Part shown: positions 1 through 14,900 of the stretch, piece after piece
Layout of the letters: each line of letters opens with the position of its first letter
How positions within the stretch are numbered: the stretch's first letter is position 1
NCBI GenBank assembly: GCA_026419785.1
Contig: JAODTK010000334.1
Location: 62,001 to 126,000, forward strand
DNA from: Sclerodactyla briareus
Lineage: Eukaryota; Echinodermata; Holothuroidea; Dendrochirotida; Sclerodactylidae
Direction of reading: 5' to 3'
DNA length: 64,000 nucleotides
The notes under the pieces: generated by a model
Databases searched by the model: none
Told to the model about the DNA's origin: nothing
What the model saw: only the letters and a program-made list of their open reading frames with translations
Made by a program: the position numbers and the translations under genes

Positions 1-309
1 ATCTCCACCATACCATCTGCTTGACACCTGAAGATTTCCACTCCAGTGTCACCTCTAACAGTCCAATACATCAACCGAATGAGCATACTTGGCACAACAC
101 ATGTCTGCTCTATCGGAAAATCATGGATGGCTAGAACGTAACATATCCAATCACAGGAGCAAACTTATTGTTGTGATTCCATTCGCACCATGTCAAAATT
201 TGGACATAGATTAACTTTGTCCCTACAAAAGTGGAAGTCATCTACATCTAAGCGTGAATTTTCATGGTGGTGCATTTAATTTTGAGAACGTGAATTATCT
301 GAAGAAACT

Positions 310-1030
310 AGAAGCCAAAAGGCGTAGTCATTCGTTGACTTCTTTCTGATAACCTATAGACCAGCCACAGGACAAACGGGAGATTGTACGAGCTCATTAT
401 GGGCAAAATCAACGTCTGACAAATTTCACAATTTTCTCAACCAAACCAACAGGATTCTGTTACCCGTCTGACTAGAAAGCTGACACACTAATGCGACCTT
501 TTCAGACTTTGACTTCTGGTGACCTCAGATGGACTTTGACCTGACCCCCAAAAAACAATAGGGCTCATGTACGCATCATGGGAAACAAACATACCAAGTA
601 TTACTTCTTCAATTCCAGTGGACAGATATTGACTTTTTCTCATTTCTGCCTATTTTAAAAATTTCACCCACACCTGAAACACAAACGATAGGGTTCCTGT
701 ACCTCCCCCATAAAAAAAACTAACACAAAAATTTCAACTTGATCAGAACCAAAACCATTCTGGACTTATCGTGTTACAAGGTTTTAGACTTTGGACCTCT
801 GGTGACCTCAGTGCCTCCTGACCTGACCCCAAAACAATAGGGTTCATGTATCATATGGAGAGACACATACCAAGTATGAGACTTCATCATTCCAGGGGTG
901 GGGAAGAGTTATCGTGTTTACAAGCTGGGCATCACATATGCAAACCACATACACACACACACACCACACACAACACACTTTCTACACACACTGTTTATGA
1001 CGCCTAGATTCCTCGACTTTGTCAAAGAAA
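310..1030 (+). repeat. Dispersed repeat family C, two modules
   Basis: Two successive copies share TTTTAGACTTTGGACCTCTG-like text, a TGACCTGACC run, AACAATAGGGTTCATGTA, then CATACCAAGTATGA and a pyrimidine-rich stretch. The same order appears at 6,583-6,985, 41,975-42,165 and, inverted, at 46,620-46,775. No coding content is recognised. A (CA)n-like stretch lies at 945-975. Confidence 0.7.
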
Positions 1031-2293
1031 AAAAGAAAGAATTATGCAATTTCAATTGGGTCAGAAATCGCGAACTTCCTTGGTACTTGGATGATGGTGA
1101 CCCCTTTCACAAATGAGATTAACATGTCACCACTGATAGCTAAAATGTTGGGATATACAATCATGAATGCTGATGAGTTGATTGGTGTTTTCTGGTTCAG
1201 ATACGTGTTACCCCTCCAATTTAAGACAAACACACACTCACAGCTTTTTCCAGTTGTGAGGCACACGTTCCCTTTATTCCAGCGCTAATGTGAAGGCACC
1301 GTGCAAGATGGCAATAGGTTCCTTTTTATTGTCCTTTCTTCCTTTTCTACTGTTCCTTTCTATTAATGTGTTATTACAATGATACCAACATGCCACTGAA
1401 TCAATTGGAATGCAGTACATGTCGTAATATGTAGGACAAGAACATTCAGTCACCTCTAATGGTGGGGGGAGGAGCGGATAACTCAGTTCATCAGAGCTAC
1501 AGACTGCAAAACCAATGATTGCGAATTCCGAGCGCTTTGGAAGCCAAAGGGCTCCAAAAGAAATGGTCAAGATGCATCAAGCTGGTGATTGCAACCCTGC
1601 CAACTGTCCCCCTCCAGCACCCTGTTTTTGGACACAAATTACACCCAGTGATACCCTAGGATGCAGTGAAGTGAGTTGGTCATGAGCGACTGTAGTCTTC
1701 ATCTCCGGACCTACATTCAGCTTAGTACATTTTGGCTGTGTTTCTGAGACATGTTTTCAACACATATGGCAACAAACCAGATATCTGTCCCCTAACTGTT
1801 CAGAAGGTAAAAAGCCCCTTGATATAAGTTGTCTCTCCACCATACTTCGCTCATTAACCTTCTGATATCGAACTGCAGCACCTACAGCCTCCTTCCAGCA
1901 TTGGGGATCCTGACCATTCTTCCTACTCCACCGCTCATGTACAGAACCATAACCAAAATGATATGACCATCGTTGCAAAGGTTAAGGCAACAGGAACCAT
2001 TTTCTAACGTTTTCGTTGCAACCTGCTCGGAAATTAAAACCCGAGCACACAGAGTGTAGGGCCTCCCCTCAACCAAATAATTGTGAAACAAATGTTCTAA
2101 ACTGTGATCCCCAGTATGGCCTTGATGGGTCAGCTTTTTCCAGGCCAAGTATGGCAGAATGAACAACACAACTGTTACAAGTGGTGTCGTAGTGTCCGTG
2201 ATGTAGTGGGAGGGGGGGGAGTGGTATTTGCCTGGAGACCACTGAAACACTGGCAATACCAATTGATGAAAACTAGATAAATATTGAGTTATT
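1031..2293 (-). other. UFL1 3' flank, possible 3' UTR
   Basis: No other gene is recognised here. On the minus strand AATAAA words lie at 1,325-1,330 and 1,273-1,278, about 970-1,020 bp past the UFL1 stop. They are possible poly(A) signals for UFL1, but such words are common by chance. Confidence 0.3.
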
Positions 2294-2522
2294 TCATTCT
2301 GAGCTGACTGAGGATGTCTTCTTGACCAGGGCGACATCCTTGACCATGGGTAGGAGTTCCTCCAGTTGATATTTGACTTCAGTGACCGGGTTCTCCGCCC
2401 CTGCCTCGCCCTTCTCCCTGTCGATGGAGATCTGTTTCTGGACCAGCCCAAGGTACTGCATCAGGAGGTTGTGCTGGTCCTTGTTATGTGGTTTCCAGGA
2501 ATGATACCACCTGGGGACCAAC
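2294..2522 (-). CDS. UFL1: UFL1 exon 19 (C terminus and stop)
   Basis: The acceptor TTCCCTGTCCAG precedes PQVVSFLET, then after one frame change [20 protein letters not shown] and, further on, [26 protein letters not shown] and a stop at 2,294-2,296. Human has PQIIAFLNS, EDQHALLVKYQGLVVKQL, LQELSSSIKDLVLKSRKSS, VTEE-stop. The conserved SSV-acidic tail fixes the gene's end. Confidence 0.95.
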
Positions 2523-5500
2523 CTGGACAGGGAAAAAAGAGAGAGAGAAATGAGGACTCGGTTATATTAACGTTCCATTCTGCCTCTAGTTTATTTCATG
2601 TCTCCTTTCCAGCCACCAAGCTACCAATACCGCAGTAATCTATTGAAGACAGAAATCTGTTGAATTGATAGTATCAAGTCAAAATTTGTAATATCGTGGA
2701 ATGGGTCTGGTGGTGAATGAATATATTTGTTACAGCCGGATGGATTTTCTCCAAAATGATTTGAGTGCTGTAATTTTGACTGAAGTTTTCCTTGTAGATG
2801 CAGTATCAAAAGATGGCGTTCATTTTCAATATCATTGATGATTATTTTCTCTGATATTTCAAGGAATGAAAGATATCCAAAACCAAGGTCCAACCGGTTC
2901 ATAGGCAGAGTGATGTCCAACAACATTAGGGGAATAATAGATGATGCTGTTTGCCTGATATTAGAAGATTGCTTCAAAACGTACACATATGAAAATATAT
3001 TGTGTCACAAACCCCATGGAATACCTTTTCGTGTAATATCTGTTTGCATGATATTACTGGGTAAATAACTGGATTGTTATAGCAGAATTATTGCATACAT
3101 AGTATAGTGTGAGACACCTACTGATAATTAATTGTACGGAGCTGAAGGGTTTTTTTCTTGTCAAGTCAGTTGCCAATTGCTACCAGAAGATAATTACCCT
3201 TCAACTCGGAAAAAACATACATGTTGAAATGTCTTTGAGATGTAAGAGACACAATGGCCTCCTCTTATTAACAACAAGCAAGGGACACTCTGCAGGCTAC
3301 TGTTGCATGATCATGGAACACTGCAGGCTACTGTGTATGATCAAGGAACACTGCAGGTAGACTGTTGTAGGGTCATTGTTCGGTGTTGTAATATACAGGT
3401 AATGAATTCTTATGATGTAGTATGGTGGGCCAATTAGGGTTACCAGTTGAGTTATCCAGCGTATTGTTATCAGATTATCAATTTTCGGAAGTGGGACACA
3501 CATACACACACACGCATGCAAGCACACACATACACACACACACACGACAATGTGATCGCTAAGTCCTTCCTGAACTTTGTTCAGGCCAGACAAAAATTGC
3601 TCACGAAAGAATTTCTCATCCCACTGATAGCAATTATTCACACTTCACACATTTCAATGAAGAAAATGCTCAGTTTGAGGGTCAAGGTGGTTCAAGTAGT
3701 CAAGGTGGTTCGTGGATTGGATTATTTGTGAGCATCAAAGTGAAACCGTTCAAGAAGCTTCACAAAGTGTTTGAAACAGTGCTGCCTATTAGTTCTGGTA
3801 TAAACAGGTAGCACGTTAACATCAGTAGCCTTCGCCATAGTGAGCTTCACTGGTTATGGATGAAAAATTGCATCGTATTCAAGTTGATGATACTCACATT
3901 TGAGTCACTTGATGGACTCGCCCCAGTACACCTCACGACCTACTCTCAGCGACACACAGGAACAAATCACTGCTGTCATCCGTCAACAGCATCAGCTGTT
4001 GCTTATTTTTTTAGACATTTTCAGACTATATTGAACACATCTTAGTATTATAATTGAATACTTACTTGCCGGGAGCATTTAGCATGCTCTGAGTCAACTT
4101 CTGGCATGCATCATGCAGTGAGGTGTAGGGCCATGGCTGGGTCCGTCTCACTCTTCAGCTGGGCACCAGAGCCTGCTTGTGGTTAAATACTAAAGGCCTG
4201 CAAAGAAGAGGACACCACCAATACTGTTGATAGGGACTATGTCAACCGTGATTGATAGAAGCTGCTAATGCAGACGATATGGGAGAGCCATTTCTGAACA
4301 ATAGAGGGGGCTTTTCCTAAGTAAGACACAAGATAACCTCTGCAGGGCTTAGTTTAACAAATCCCTCAGAATATAATCATCTTATAATTAAAAGTGACAT
4401 CGGGTAAGCACGAACCAGCACATGGGCATTAGGAACATATTAATATGGGTCAATAAACATTGTGCCCAAGTTTGATCTACATCCATCAGAGAATATCCCT
4501 TTGTGGCCAAGAGGTATTCCACACAGTGTGTCCATTTAATGATCTTTGACTGTGACCTTCACAGGGTCAAAGATGTCCCAAAGGTCAATGAACCATTTTG
4601 GTCAACACTCATCAAAGAATGACTGTTTGAGGGTCCAGTAGCTGCCTTTTTTACAGATGTTACTGTTTTAACAAACTCTAACCGGCCTATATGACAATTG
4701 CAAATCCAAAATCTGTGAACAAGCTGAAAGAAGCATCATTCAAGGACATTATGACACAGTTTTAAGAGAATCTAATGTACTTTCTAGAGGGAGATACATT
4801 TGAAATTCTAACAACATAATAGCCTATATTGCCCATTTTAATTATCGCCAAGTCAAACTTGTCCATTAATCAATGAACATTGTGGCCAAATTTGGTCGCC
4901 ATTCATCAAATAATGACCGTTTGAGGCCAAAAAGGCAATTGCTGACAACAGACCGAGACAGAAGATAGCTAGATAGATCGATAGATTTCATTCTCACAAC
5001 AGCATAGCTGGTTTGAGCTAAAAATTCTGAAATAGAATTTTTCAAGCTCTTTATTTACATTTCTGGGGGCAACATCACACCATTCTTCCCAGTGTTCTCT
5101 GATTTGGAGAGATTTAGCCACTTCTGTTCCGGAAAACGGGAGAATAGGCAATTCCAATTCTGGAGAGACAGACAGAAAGACAAGAGAATAGACAGGAATA
5201 TCCTCCTCTTCAATTGCCTCATTTGACAGCCTCTGGAATTGTTTGCTTGTGTGCCACCCACTAATGTGAATGACACAGTTCAGAAGAAATTCAGAGAGAC
5301 AGATTGGAGACAGTTCTGGTTCAAGCATCGTTATCGGCAGACTTGGCTTTTGAGGTAAATTCTCCAGTACTGTGATGTTAACTGGGCACAGAATGTCAGT
5401 AGTGAAAGCAGCAAAATGAGTTCACAATAGTCAAGTAAATTCTCAAGTAAGGCTCACATTAACTGAAACCATGTTGCTTATTAACTTCTGCATTTACTGC

Positions 5501-8500
5501 ATACCAAGAAGCCTTTTCCTGGTTACAATTGTGTCAACAGTCACAGGGGTCACTGACAGTTGATGTTGCACGAAGACAGTCCAGAACAATGTTTCAAAAC
5601 TCCCTGACGTAAATTACATATTCTATCTGCCAAAGAATTTTACAAATGTTCCTCCATGATTAACAATAACAACAAAGTATAACATGGGAAATATTAGTTC
5701 AGTTCTTGAAAAGGAGTGACAGTTGAAAATAGGCTGTGATGATAGAACTATGTGGAAAATCTCATCTAACCCCCCCCCTTCCCCCCTTAATATGTGGAAA
5801 TATGTGATGTTCGTTTGACATGACGAGGTCTGCATAAACTAGTAGGTTGTGTATAGTGTGTAGTCTAGTGAATAATAGAAACCACCGATCGTGCAACCAG
5901 GCAAGATACTTTTTGTGGTTCTCCTAATTGCTAATTGCAGAGGAACTTTCAATCAAGTAGCCAGCATTAACTGGATGACTTTCAAGCAGGTCAAATAACA
6001 GCTGTTTATCAGCATTGATGATATTTGATGAACAAACTCCCAAAAGTACTTGACAGAAGTTTCAACAGAATCATCACAAACTCCAAATGTTCTGAAAAAT
6101 GGAGTAGAAGTCACTTGACCATTTGAACAAAATGGCCCATATTGAGCATTGGTCAATGATAATATTGACCAAAAATTCATGATCATCTGATTTATTCTGT
6201 GATAGTAGAAGCTGCTTGACTGTATATACCATTGAACACTAATGATACTGACTTTTCATGCACATTTGATTTCAACTCTAGGAGCAGAAGCCACTTGACC
6301 ATTTGAACAAAATGGCCAAAACTGACCCTGAGATGACACATGCTGGGGTGACCAACCTTTCTTTTTTCTTATCCAGTTTCCTCAGCATGACGTCACATAT
6401 ATCTGACCGGCAGCAGTCTTCAAGGATATTGTGGAAGTCACTGAGATCCTGAAAAAATAGTGAAAGGCCCAATGTTAAAACCCTGAAGATTCTATTTTCT
6501 GGAGAAATGAGGAGTGAAATGAAAAGTAAATATTTCTCATGCTTGGTTCAGATTGGTTAAATATGCAAGGGAGCGAGCATTACCAACCAGAAAGCCAAAA
6601 GGCTTAGTAATTCCTTGACTATTTTTGACAACCTATAGCCAGACACAAGGACAAATGGGAGATTGTACCAGCTCATTATGGGCAACATAACGTCTGAGAA
6701 ATTTCCCATTTTTCCAACCCAACCAATAGGGCCTCCTATACTCTTGACAAGAAAGCTACACACTGAAATTAAAGATTTTCAGACTTTGACCTCTGGTAAC
6801 CTAAGATGACCTTTGACCTGACCCCAAAACAATAGGGCTCATGTACTCATCATGAGGAACTCACATACCGACTATGAACTTCATCCATCCAGGTGGGGTC
6901 AAGTAATCATTTTCACAAGCTGGGCATCACACATACACACACATGACTGCATAGATCCTCTGACTTCGTCGAGGAATAAAAAAGACATGGTTCTGCGACC
7001 CAAGTTGTAACCTCTTGATTTCAGCTTTATTTTCTTTGGATGCGGGCTGGCACTCTGCCTCTCTCTTTTTTCTCTCTATGGGATACCTGCTGAACAAAGG
7101 ATTGAATCAATGCAAAGTACAACATGGGTTGGGAAACTGAATACTACACTTAAAGCGGAAGAATCCCTAGGATATCAGTAACACTTTGCAAGCAAACATT
7201 CCGGTTTGAATTCCAGCGATCACCAGACATTTTACCTAGTGGCTGTACTTGGACAGTTGCGAGATGTTGCAGGGTCTTGTCTTCTCTTGATGGTTCAGCT
7301 GTAATGCAGTGGACTTTCTGGAGTTATTGGGGTTTGACATGGGATATTTGGAAGTCCTCTCGGTCGATGTGACTATGAATCTTTGGCTCTTCCAAGTTCT
7401 GAGAAAGTGGTCGGATCCTGGAGTTCACTGATCATCCTCTTGGAAGCAGGTTGGTCCTGGAAATAGTTACACCCCTGCCTCAGTATCATCTGAACCCCAG
7501 CCAAGGAGAGAAGGCTATTATCGCCAGTGCTCTCACTACGATCATACAGGATCCTCGGTGACCCTTACTTGGCTCCCTGAACCCATAGAAATCAAATCAA
7601 ATGTTAGCTGCAAATCCTTCAGGTACTTGTAAAAGATCATGGCCTTTTGACAAAACCTTCATTGTGAAGGAGAGGGGGGGGGTAATCATATGTCGATGCA
7701 ACCATGTCAGTTGCCTACCACTTGTTTTATCCTGCTCCGGATTCTCATGGCCAGCAAGAAGGCATTTTTTTTCAAAATCTTTGGTGTGACTGACCTGCAC
7801 AGCGAGGCAACTCTCACAATGGCAGAAGGTCCCAGTTCTAGGTGTTTATGGTATTGACCTTACTAGCCGTTCAAACACCACCCCACACAGCTGCAATCAG
7901 CCGTCCCCCAACACTTGATCATACAGTTGCTATGAGTTTTTTTGGCAGGCATAATGTATCAGTCTTTTCAATCTCTCACAAATTGAAGAATACCACACAG
8001 GTTCCAAATTGCTTCTGTTCCTTTTTTGTTCTTCTCTGTCAGGCGAGGAAAATATGGTAGTTGTTCTGAGCATGGTACGGACAAATTTTAATCTTCCCTG
8101 CCGAATCAGACTTCCATACAGATTCTGACATTACAGGTATGATGGGGTGGCCAGATTGCAAATGGTAGGAATTACCAGAATGGGACTGATAGGCTAGACA
8201 GAGGCACTGTGCTAGTATATTATGAGCAGAGGAGCAAAGTTGACCTCAAAATTCTCAACTACACAGTAGTTCCAAATTTGAGCATACTCACTTTACCGTT
8301 GATGGCACTATTTAATTTTGTTAGTGGTCCTCTTGATTGATCAGGCAATTTGGAGAGAATCTTGGCCCTGACCTGCAATAGAGAATAGAGAAATATTGAC
8401 TTTATAGGACTAAATGAAAAGTATTTTTAGAATTAGGAAAAAACCCAACCTATTAGTTTCCACCAATGGCATTCCTTCCAGCTAATCAGTATCAACAGTC

Positions 8501-11500
8501 TTTTATCAAGAACAGAACAAATTGTTGGATTTGAGGTTCAAACCAGAGCGAGAGTTCACTGATTTACTTACAGAGTAGTATACCCTGACGATGACTGGGG
8601 AATTCTATATTATGGAGCGGGTGGATTCTTTGAAGCTTTATCTCTTTGCCGAAACAGCTGGGAGGGAGTGGGGAGAATGCTCGCCTCAGATGTTGCTTCC
8701 ATTGTGACGGGCTGGGCTAGCACTGGCTTGGGGATCACAAAGCATGCGAGACAAAGTTTGGATGTGGATACTGCATATTCATATAGTTAGGGTGTTGAGG
8801 CTAGGAGATAGGATAGATAGGATGAGGATAATCGGAGCCTTCAAAGTCTATTTATATGGCTGTCTGGAGAGGGAGGGGGATTATATAAGGAGGCATATCC
8901 TGAGTAGGCCTTGGCTATCACTCGCACCGTGATGGTTAGGTTGACATTCAGGACTATTGTCAATAAGAGTACTGCCTCCGCTGTTCACACGGCACGAGAC
9001 ATGAACTGTATTCATGAAGACCTGCAGCCTAAGTGTTGAGGTGTAGGGTTTTTATATGTCCCTCTTTCACCTGTGCTCAGTTTAAAGAAAATGTTACATC
9101 ATCAACCTGCAGACAGGGGGATGGAGCAGAATACTTACAGAAAGGTATTAGAGAGGGCTCTGGGGAGGGGCAGTTGGCTCACCTCTGGTGTCACGTCCTT
9201 TGACTCTGAGTGGGCCAACATCTGTTCGGTGGCTATAGAGCTGAAGAGGCTGTTTGTGATATCAGTGCAGAGAGTCTTCAGGAGGTACTTGTTCAGTTGG
9301 CTAGTACATCTTCATCTGAAGATCGAGAAGAAGAAGATCTTCAGCTAAAGCACCTAATTACTACCCCTATATCTCAGAGTAAATGAATATGAGGCACTCT
9401 TGACAATGGCGATGAACCAATCATTTTTCTGCGAACAGTCTACCTGCAAAGTTATCTCAGCCTCTAGAATGCCTTGGTGACAGGTTTGATGTCATTGCCA
9501 CTCAGAACTAGGGAGTTGGCATATTGAATGCAGCAACAAATGAAAGGCAACAGACTTCGAGAGCTACCTCTGGTAAAAAATGGCAAAAAATGAAGGCAAA
9601 ATTCGTGTTTACATTGATTGTACAATAGAATACTGTCCGGTCCCAGGGGCATTTGAAATCGATACAAATATCATCACAATTGAAATGTTGTGAGAAGCCT
9701 TTTGGCTGTGATGCCATGGAAATGGGTCTGTCCAAATATTGACAAAAAAAGATTGCCTCTCCAAGCCTGGGTCACATAAACGTGACTCAACCCGGGGGAG
9801 AACTCCCAGCTGAATAGCACCTGCCGACATTTCAAAACATGAAACTGGGAACACAGTATCTAGGTGATAACATACAGTCAGGTATATGTAAAGAGAATAT
9901 TACACCTAGCACACAGGTCCTCATTTTATAACAGCTCTCCCTAAAAAAAAAAATAAGTCATGTTGCTAGGTAAACTGGGACAACTAGCAACTAGAGTGGG
10001 ATAGATACACTAATTGCATAGGAGGGGTAACGAACACACAGGGTTTTTTGCTTTCTCTTATGTGCATGCCCTTGTGTATATGATTTAACTGAACGTACGT
10101 GGAAGTATTTGAAGAAGGAAAAGCTACTGATGAGCAGTTCTACACCCGCCAAAAAAAAACACATCATCAACAGGTACGCAGATAAAACTTGAACACACAC
10201 CAATGAATCTGTATATTGTATTCATTTGAAACAGTGACATTCTTAGTTGTATCTGCCAAATGACAGAAATGACCTAAAGTGGAAGAGTGATTTTTTTTTA
10301 TGGGGGCAAAGACGGGCAAAGTTTAAACCAGACGAGACCCGTTTGAGAAAGAATTGGAAGAGCTATGAAAGAGTAGTGAGAGACAACTTGTTGAGTATAG
10401 ACTTCCAGGGCTGAAGGTTGTATGCAAAGCATTCCAAAGGCTGGAGGTTCTGACGACGATTGAGGAGGAACGAGCAGGCTGCAGGAATGCGAACGTATAT
10501 CGGTGTATGCTGACCTGGCCAGACAGGTTACGGGATGGGAGATGAAGGGGGGAGGCATGATAGGAAGCTCAGCTCGGAGGAGCAATGCCCCAAGACAGGA
10601 GCGATCGATAGGAAAGGGAGAGAGAGCTGCGACATCCGATGCGACACATCTACGGTGTGCAAGACTTAGCAGAGAGAAGTCAGAGAGTCATCTTCAATAA
10701 GTTCTGATAGGTGGACTGAATCTTATCAACGATTTCAACGACTGTCGGAGGGGCTCCTTCCTAAACATGGAGCAGTACTCCAGCGGGGGTGAATGTGTTC
10801 TTTAACGAGCTGCAACAGATGGAACCAAGATCAAAGTAGTTCTGTGAGCGAAAGGAAACCCCTAGTTTTTAGGAAGCATGATGGCAATATTGCAATAATC
10901 CATGATGAAGCAGTATCAGTGCAAATGGCTGAATTGTTCCTCAAGTTTGGTCCTAAATTTGTGGTTCTGTTGGGGCAGGGGACCTCTTTGGGACAATGGG
11001 TTTCAGTTGGTACACTGTGAGCACGACATCAGACCACAATACTATGCCCTCCATAACATGAGAAGTGGTCAGATGCTGGAGTTCAATCATCCTCGGTCCA
11101 AATGGGGATTCAGAGTTGGATTGGTTCAACACTGCCTCGAGATAACTAAGCACTAGCCCAAAGAGGAGGCGAATTGTCATCGGTGCTCATCCCGACCCCC
11201 AGTTCCTTGACCCATAGCAATCAAATCCAACCTTAGCCCATTCTACTGCCCAAAACGCTTGAGGAGTTATGTCGATTCTCCCATGTGCTAGGAAGCCACA
11301 AACATACACATGGCAGGGTAGCACTGTTATCTCTGGGAAGCGGTACTTCAATATACTTGAAGGACCCTACCAGAAAACTGATGGATTCCCTTTCAAAGAG
11401 CTTGACATTGGTCCAGAGGGTGTTGGACTCTGTACTGGACATCCTCGTGGGTCTTTCTCCTCTCGGCTGCAGAGGAACCCCCAGACATCACCATGAAAGC

Positions 11501-11922
11501 CTCCTTAGCAGTCTCTTGGTACTTTCGGCAGTGGGGTAGAAAAAACGACCACCAGTTACATGAGTCCAGAATTATTCCATAGAAAGAAGTGCAATTTGAA
11601 TGTGGTACCGGATATTAGCAACAAGGCCGACCCAAGCCTAAAGCCTATAAATGGAGGGAATCAAGTGAGAAAGCCTATTATTGGAGAAAATAATGCACTG
11701 GGGCCATTCTCGGACCAAAGCCAGAGACCTCCAGGCTTAATAGAGAGGAGTGTTTTGCATGTACTTGTTTCTTTGCTCGGATGTTTTTTCACTTGGTAAT
11801 CACCATGACCAAGTTGAAGGGAGGCGTAAACATTGTTTTAATGAGGACATGCATCAGCAATCTTCCTGCTTGCTGCAACTCACCAATGGAATTTCTTACG
11901 TTCTGGATCCGTAAAATGTGTA

Positions 11923-11968
<46 letters not shown>

Positions 11969-14900
11969 TTCGAGTGGGAAGCAGTACAAACCGCTCCACC
12001 ATCAAGAGGATTCACAGGAACTTCCACACAACTAGTGAAATATGCATACATTCTGAATATCAAAATGCATTCATAACTCTCACCATGCAGCAAGTTGGGA
12101 GCCACCTTGTTCAGTTGGACATCATATATAGCACTCACGTCGTTAATAATAGGGAGAGCAATATAAACTTTGTAACAAAAATTACCTAAAAAAATCTTCT
12201 GCCAGCTCTGTATGTAGCTCTTCTGGCAATCCTGGCAGCTTTGACCGGAGTATCTCCTCAATCTGTCGCAGGGTGAAACTCGCAGCTCTGAGCTCTTGCT
12301 GCTGCTCCGGCCGCCTCCTGAGAGGAATCAACAGAACTGAAATTAGGTGGTGCTCGGTGTGAACCCATACCAACTATATTGCCATGAAGTTGTGAGTTCG
12401 GGAACCCACCATGAAAAAATTGAATGCAGGCTTTGCTCTGGAATCTATTGTTGCCTAACTGCATACCTGAAGGCTCGTTGTCCATGTCTACATCAGCGTC
12501 TCGGTTGCGACCCTTCTTGACCTTCTTCCTTTTGACCTCTCGCTTGTACCTCCTCCTCCTGATCTGGAACTTCCACCTCCACCTATAAAGATTTAACAAA
12601 AATAAAAATTCTCCACAAAAGTGTGGCTGGGTATGCACAGAGGTAAAGTGTTGGTGCTTGATATGGGGAGGCATTGTTGTCTGGTAGCAGCTAGCGATAA
12701 GGCAACAGCAGGCAACATCTGTCAAATGTCACAATGAGAAAACATCTCGATGCAATCCTATATAGAATACAGCATATTGTCACTATGAGGTCAATAAAAT
12801 GTCACAATGCAATTCCATATAGATTCCAATATTACTTGCGTCCACTATAAGTCTATGGAAATCATTCCTTGTGATAGTTTTTTTTTTTTTTCTGTTATGT
12901 GTACAAACGATACTACATTTTAATGCTAGTGTTAAATTCCATGAGAGTCTTATAATGGGGAGGAGAGTAAACTGAATACATTGTAGGACCCCATGTCTTT
13001 ATACAACATTCTGTTACACAGGTATTGTACTCTTCCAAGTTGTGAGTTGAGGATCTCAGCATGCATCGTGCACAATATAAGAAAGAAACTAATAATGCCA
13101 AAAGTAAGATAAGGTACTAAACACCCTAATAATTTTCTATGTATTCAACTGTTCCTAATGTTTGAAAACCTCTACATTACTAATGCTCATTTTTTCTCTC
13201 CGAAGGAATAAACATGTTAATCAATCATAGTGGACCTCACTCAGAATGGACTGATTCTCAGGGAGGAATAAACAGTCAAATTTGTTGGAGAAAAGAGAAC
13301 TTACTGGGTTGTTACTACTTTCTGTTGTGGAAGTCATATCGGGCAATTTTCCCAAAAACCCTTACCTGGTTTTCGTGTCTACGAGTTCCGAGGTTCCGTC
13401 TCATACTTACTAATCCCCTCTATTCAGGCTATAGTCACATTCTGGCGAATTCTTCCACTTCCAATCTGGCCACTCCCATCATCCTCTCTGTCGCCAGATC
13501 TGTAGAGCGCATTCTGAATTTTGCAGGCGCGGTTTCCTGAAGTGGGGATGAAGGGAGGGTGACCAGTATGAGACGGAACTCGTAGACGCGTAGACCCGAA
13601 AACCAGGTAATTGTTTTTGGGAGTCTAACTTCTTTCCATCATTCCATCTTCATACTTACCAATGCCCCAGTCTTGACACAGCCGTCTGGCGCAGGCCCTT
13701 GACCGCTGTGGGTTTAGCACATTCGGCGAAAAGTCTCCGTGTGGAGTGCGTGTTTTGCGTAGATGGCAGAACCCTGATGGCGTTATCTCCCAGCCGCTGT
13801 CTTCATTCTGGCCACTAGAGGACACCTCGAAACAAGCTGTGGAGGTGCCACTCCTCTGATTGTTGTGAAGCTCGGGCTTTTCGTGAATCCCGAAGGAGCA
13901 TGGTTATCCTAATTCTTAGCCTGGGGCCAGCCTGGCCTTCACGGACCGGGGCAGAGCACCTGGGTGATATTAACCATTGTTCAGAAGTTCCGACAGTCTA
14001 GATTTGACCTATGAACCTTTACTCTCGTCACATTCACCATGCTGCGGTCCTCGAGGACCGTGGATATCGTCCCAATAACTGTTAAGAAAATTTCGTCCGG
14101 GCAATGGTTCGTAGCTGTCTTTAGCCCGGAAGATGGATCGGTAACAATCGGACCTATCATTGTCAACGGTGGTCTGGTTTATTAAAGGGCATGTAGGCAC
14201 CTTCAATGAGCATAAGCGTACTGTCACCAGGTACGTGTCCTTCTCTTCTCATGAGGCTCCGAGGCAGCCTCAATGATGAATTCGGATGGCGCCTCCGCCA
14301 ATGCTGCTAATATCTGTGGTTAGGGACCATGATGGGCAAGCGTGGAAGATTCCGCGTCACAAGCGTGTGATGATTTGGCTGTCAAAACCCTTGTGCACGC
14401 TGAACAGAGCCTGACCGGATAGTTTTAAATAGCCACCTTCGTCTTATGGAAAAACATAATGAAAAAAGAAGTAACTTGACCTATGGTCGTTTCCCAAGAT
14501 TGCAAGCTTTGCAGCTGCCCATTGTCTTACGTTTTGACAACTGTGGCATCGTAAGTGGCGATGGTTGAACGTCGCCAGGCTCGTTGTGCATATTTCGCTG
14601 CCTCGTGTCAACCCTTTCTGTCGCAGAGGTGAACTTGAATTCCATGCAGTGAGGCTGTCGCACACATCGTCGGCTTGCCGTGGCACGACAGCATTCGTGG
14701 GGGAAGACCCCATTGGGTTGACCACCATGAGGTTTCATTAGCAGGCGGAAACCAAGGCTGGTTTGGCCAAAAGCAGCTATGAGGGTCATCTGCCGTCCCG
14801 TACTGGCGTTAGTCCCGGATGTTGAAATAATCCGTTGATCCGGCTATTGGCGGGAAGGCCGTAACCGTACCCCCATCCCAGATTACGCGACGGCGTCCGT

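Noticed and set aside
4969-5328. 119-codon minus-strand open frame
   Set aside because: It does not match the UFL1 sequence expected between exons 17 and 18 and has no recognised domain.
11789-12261. Open frames rich in Cys-Val or Thr-His
   Set aside because: They are translations of the (TG)n tract, not genes.
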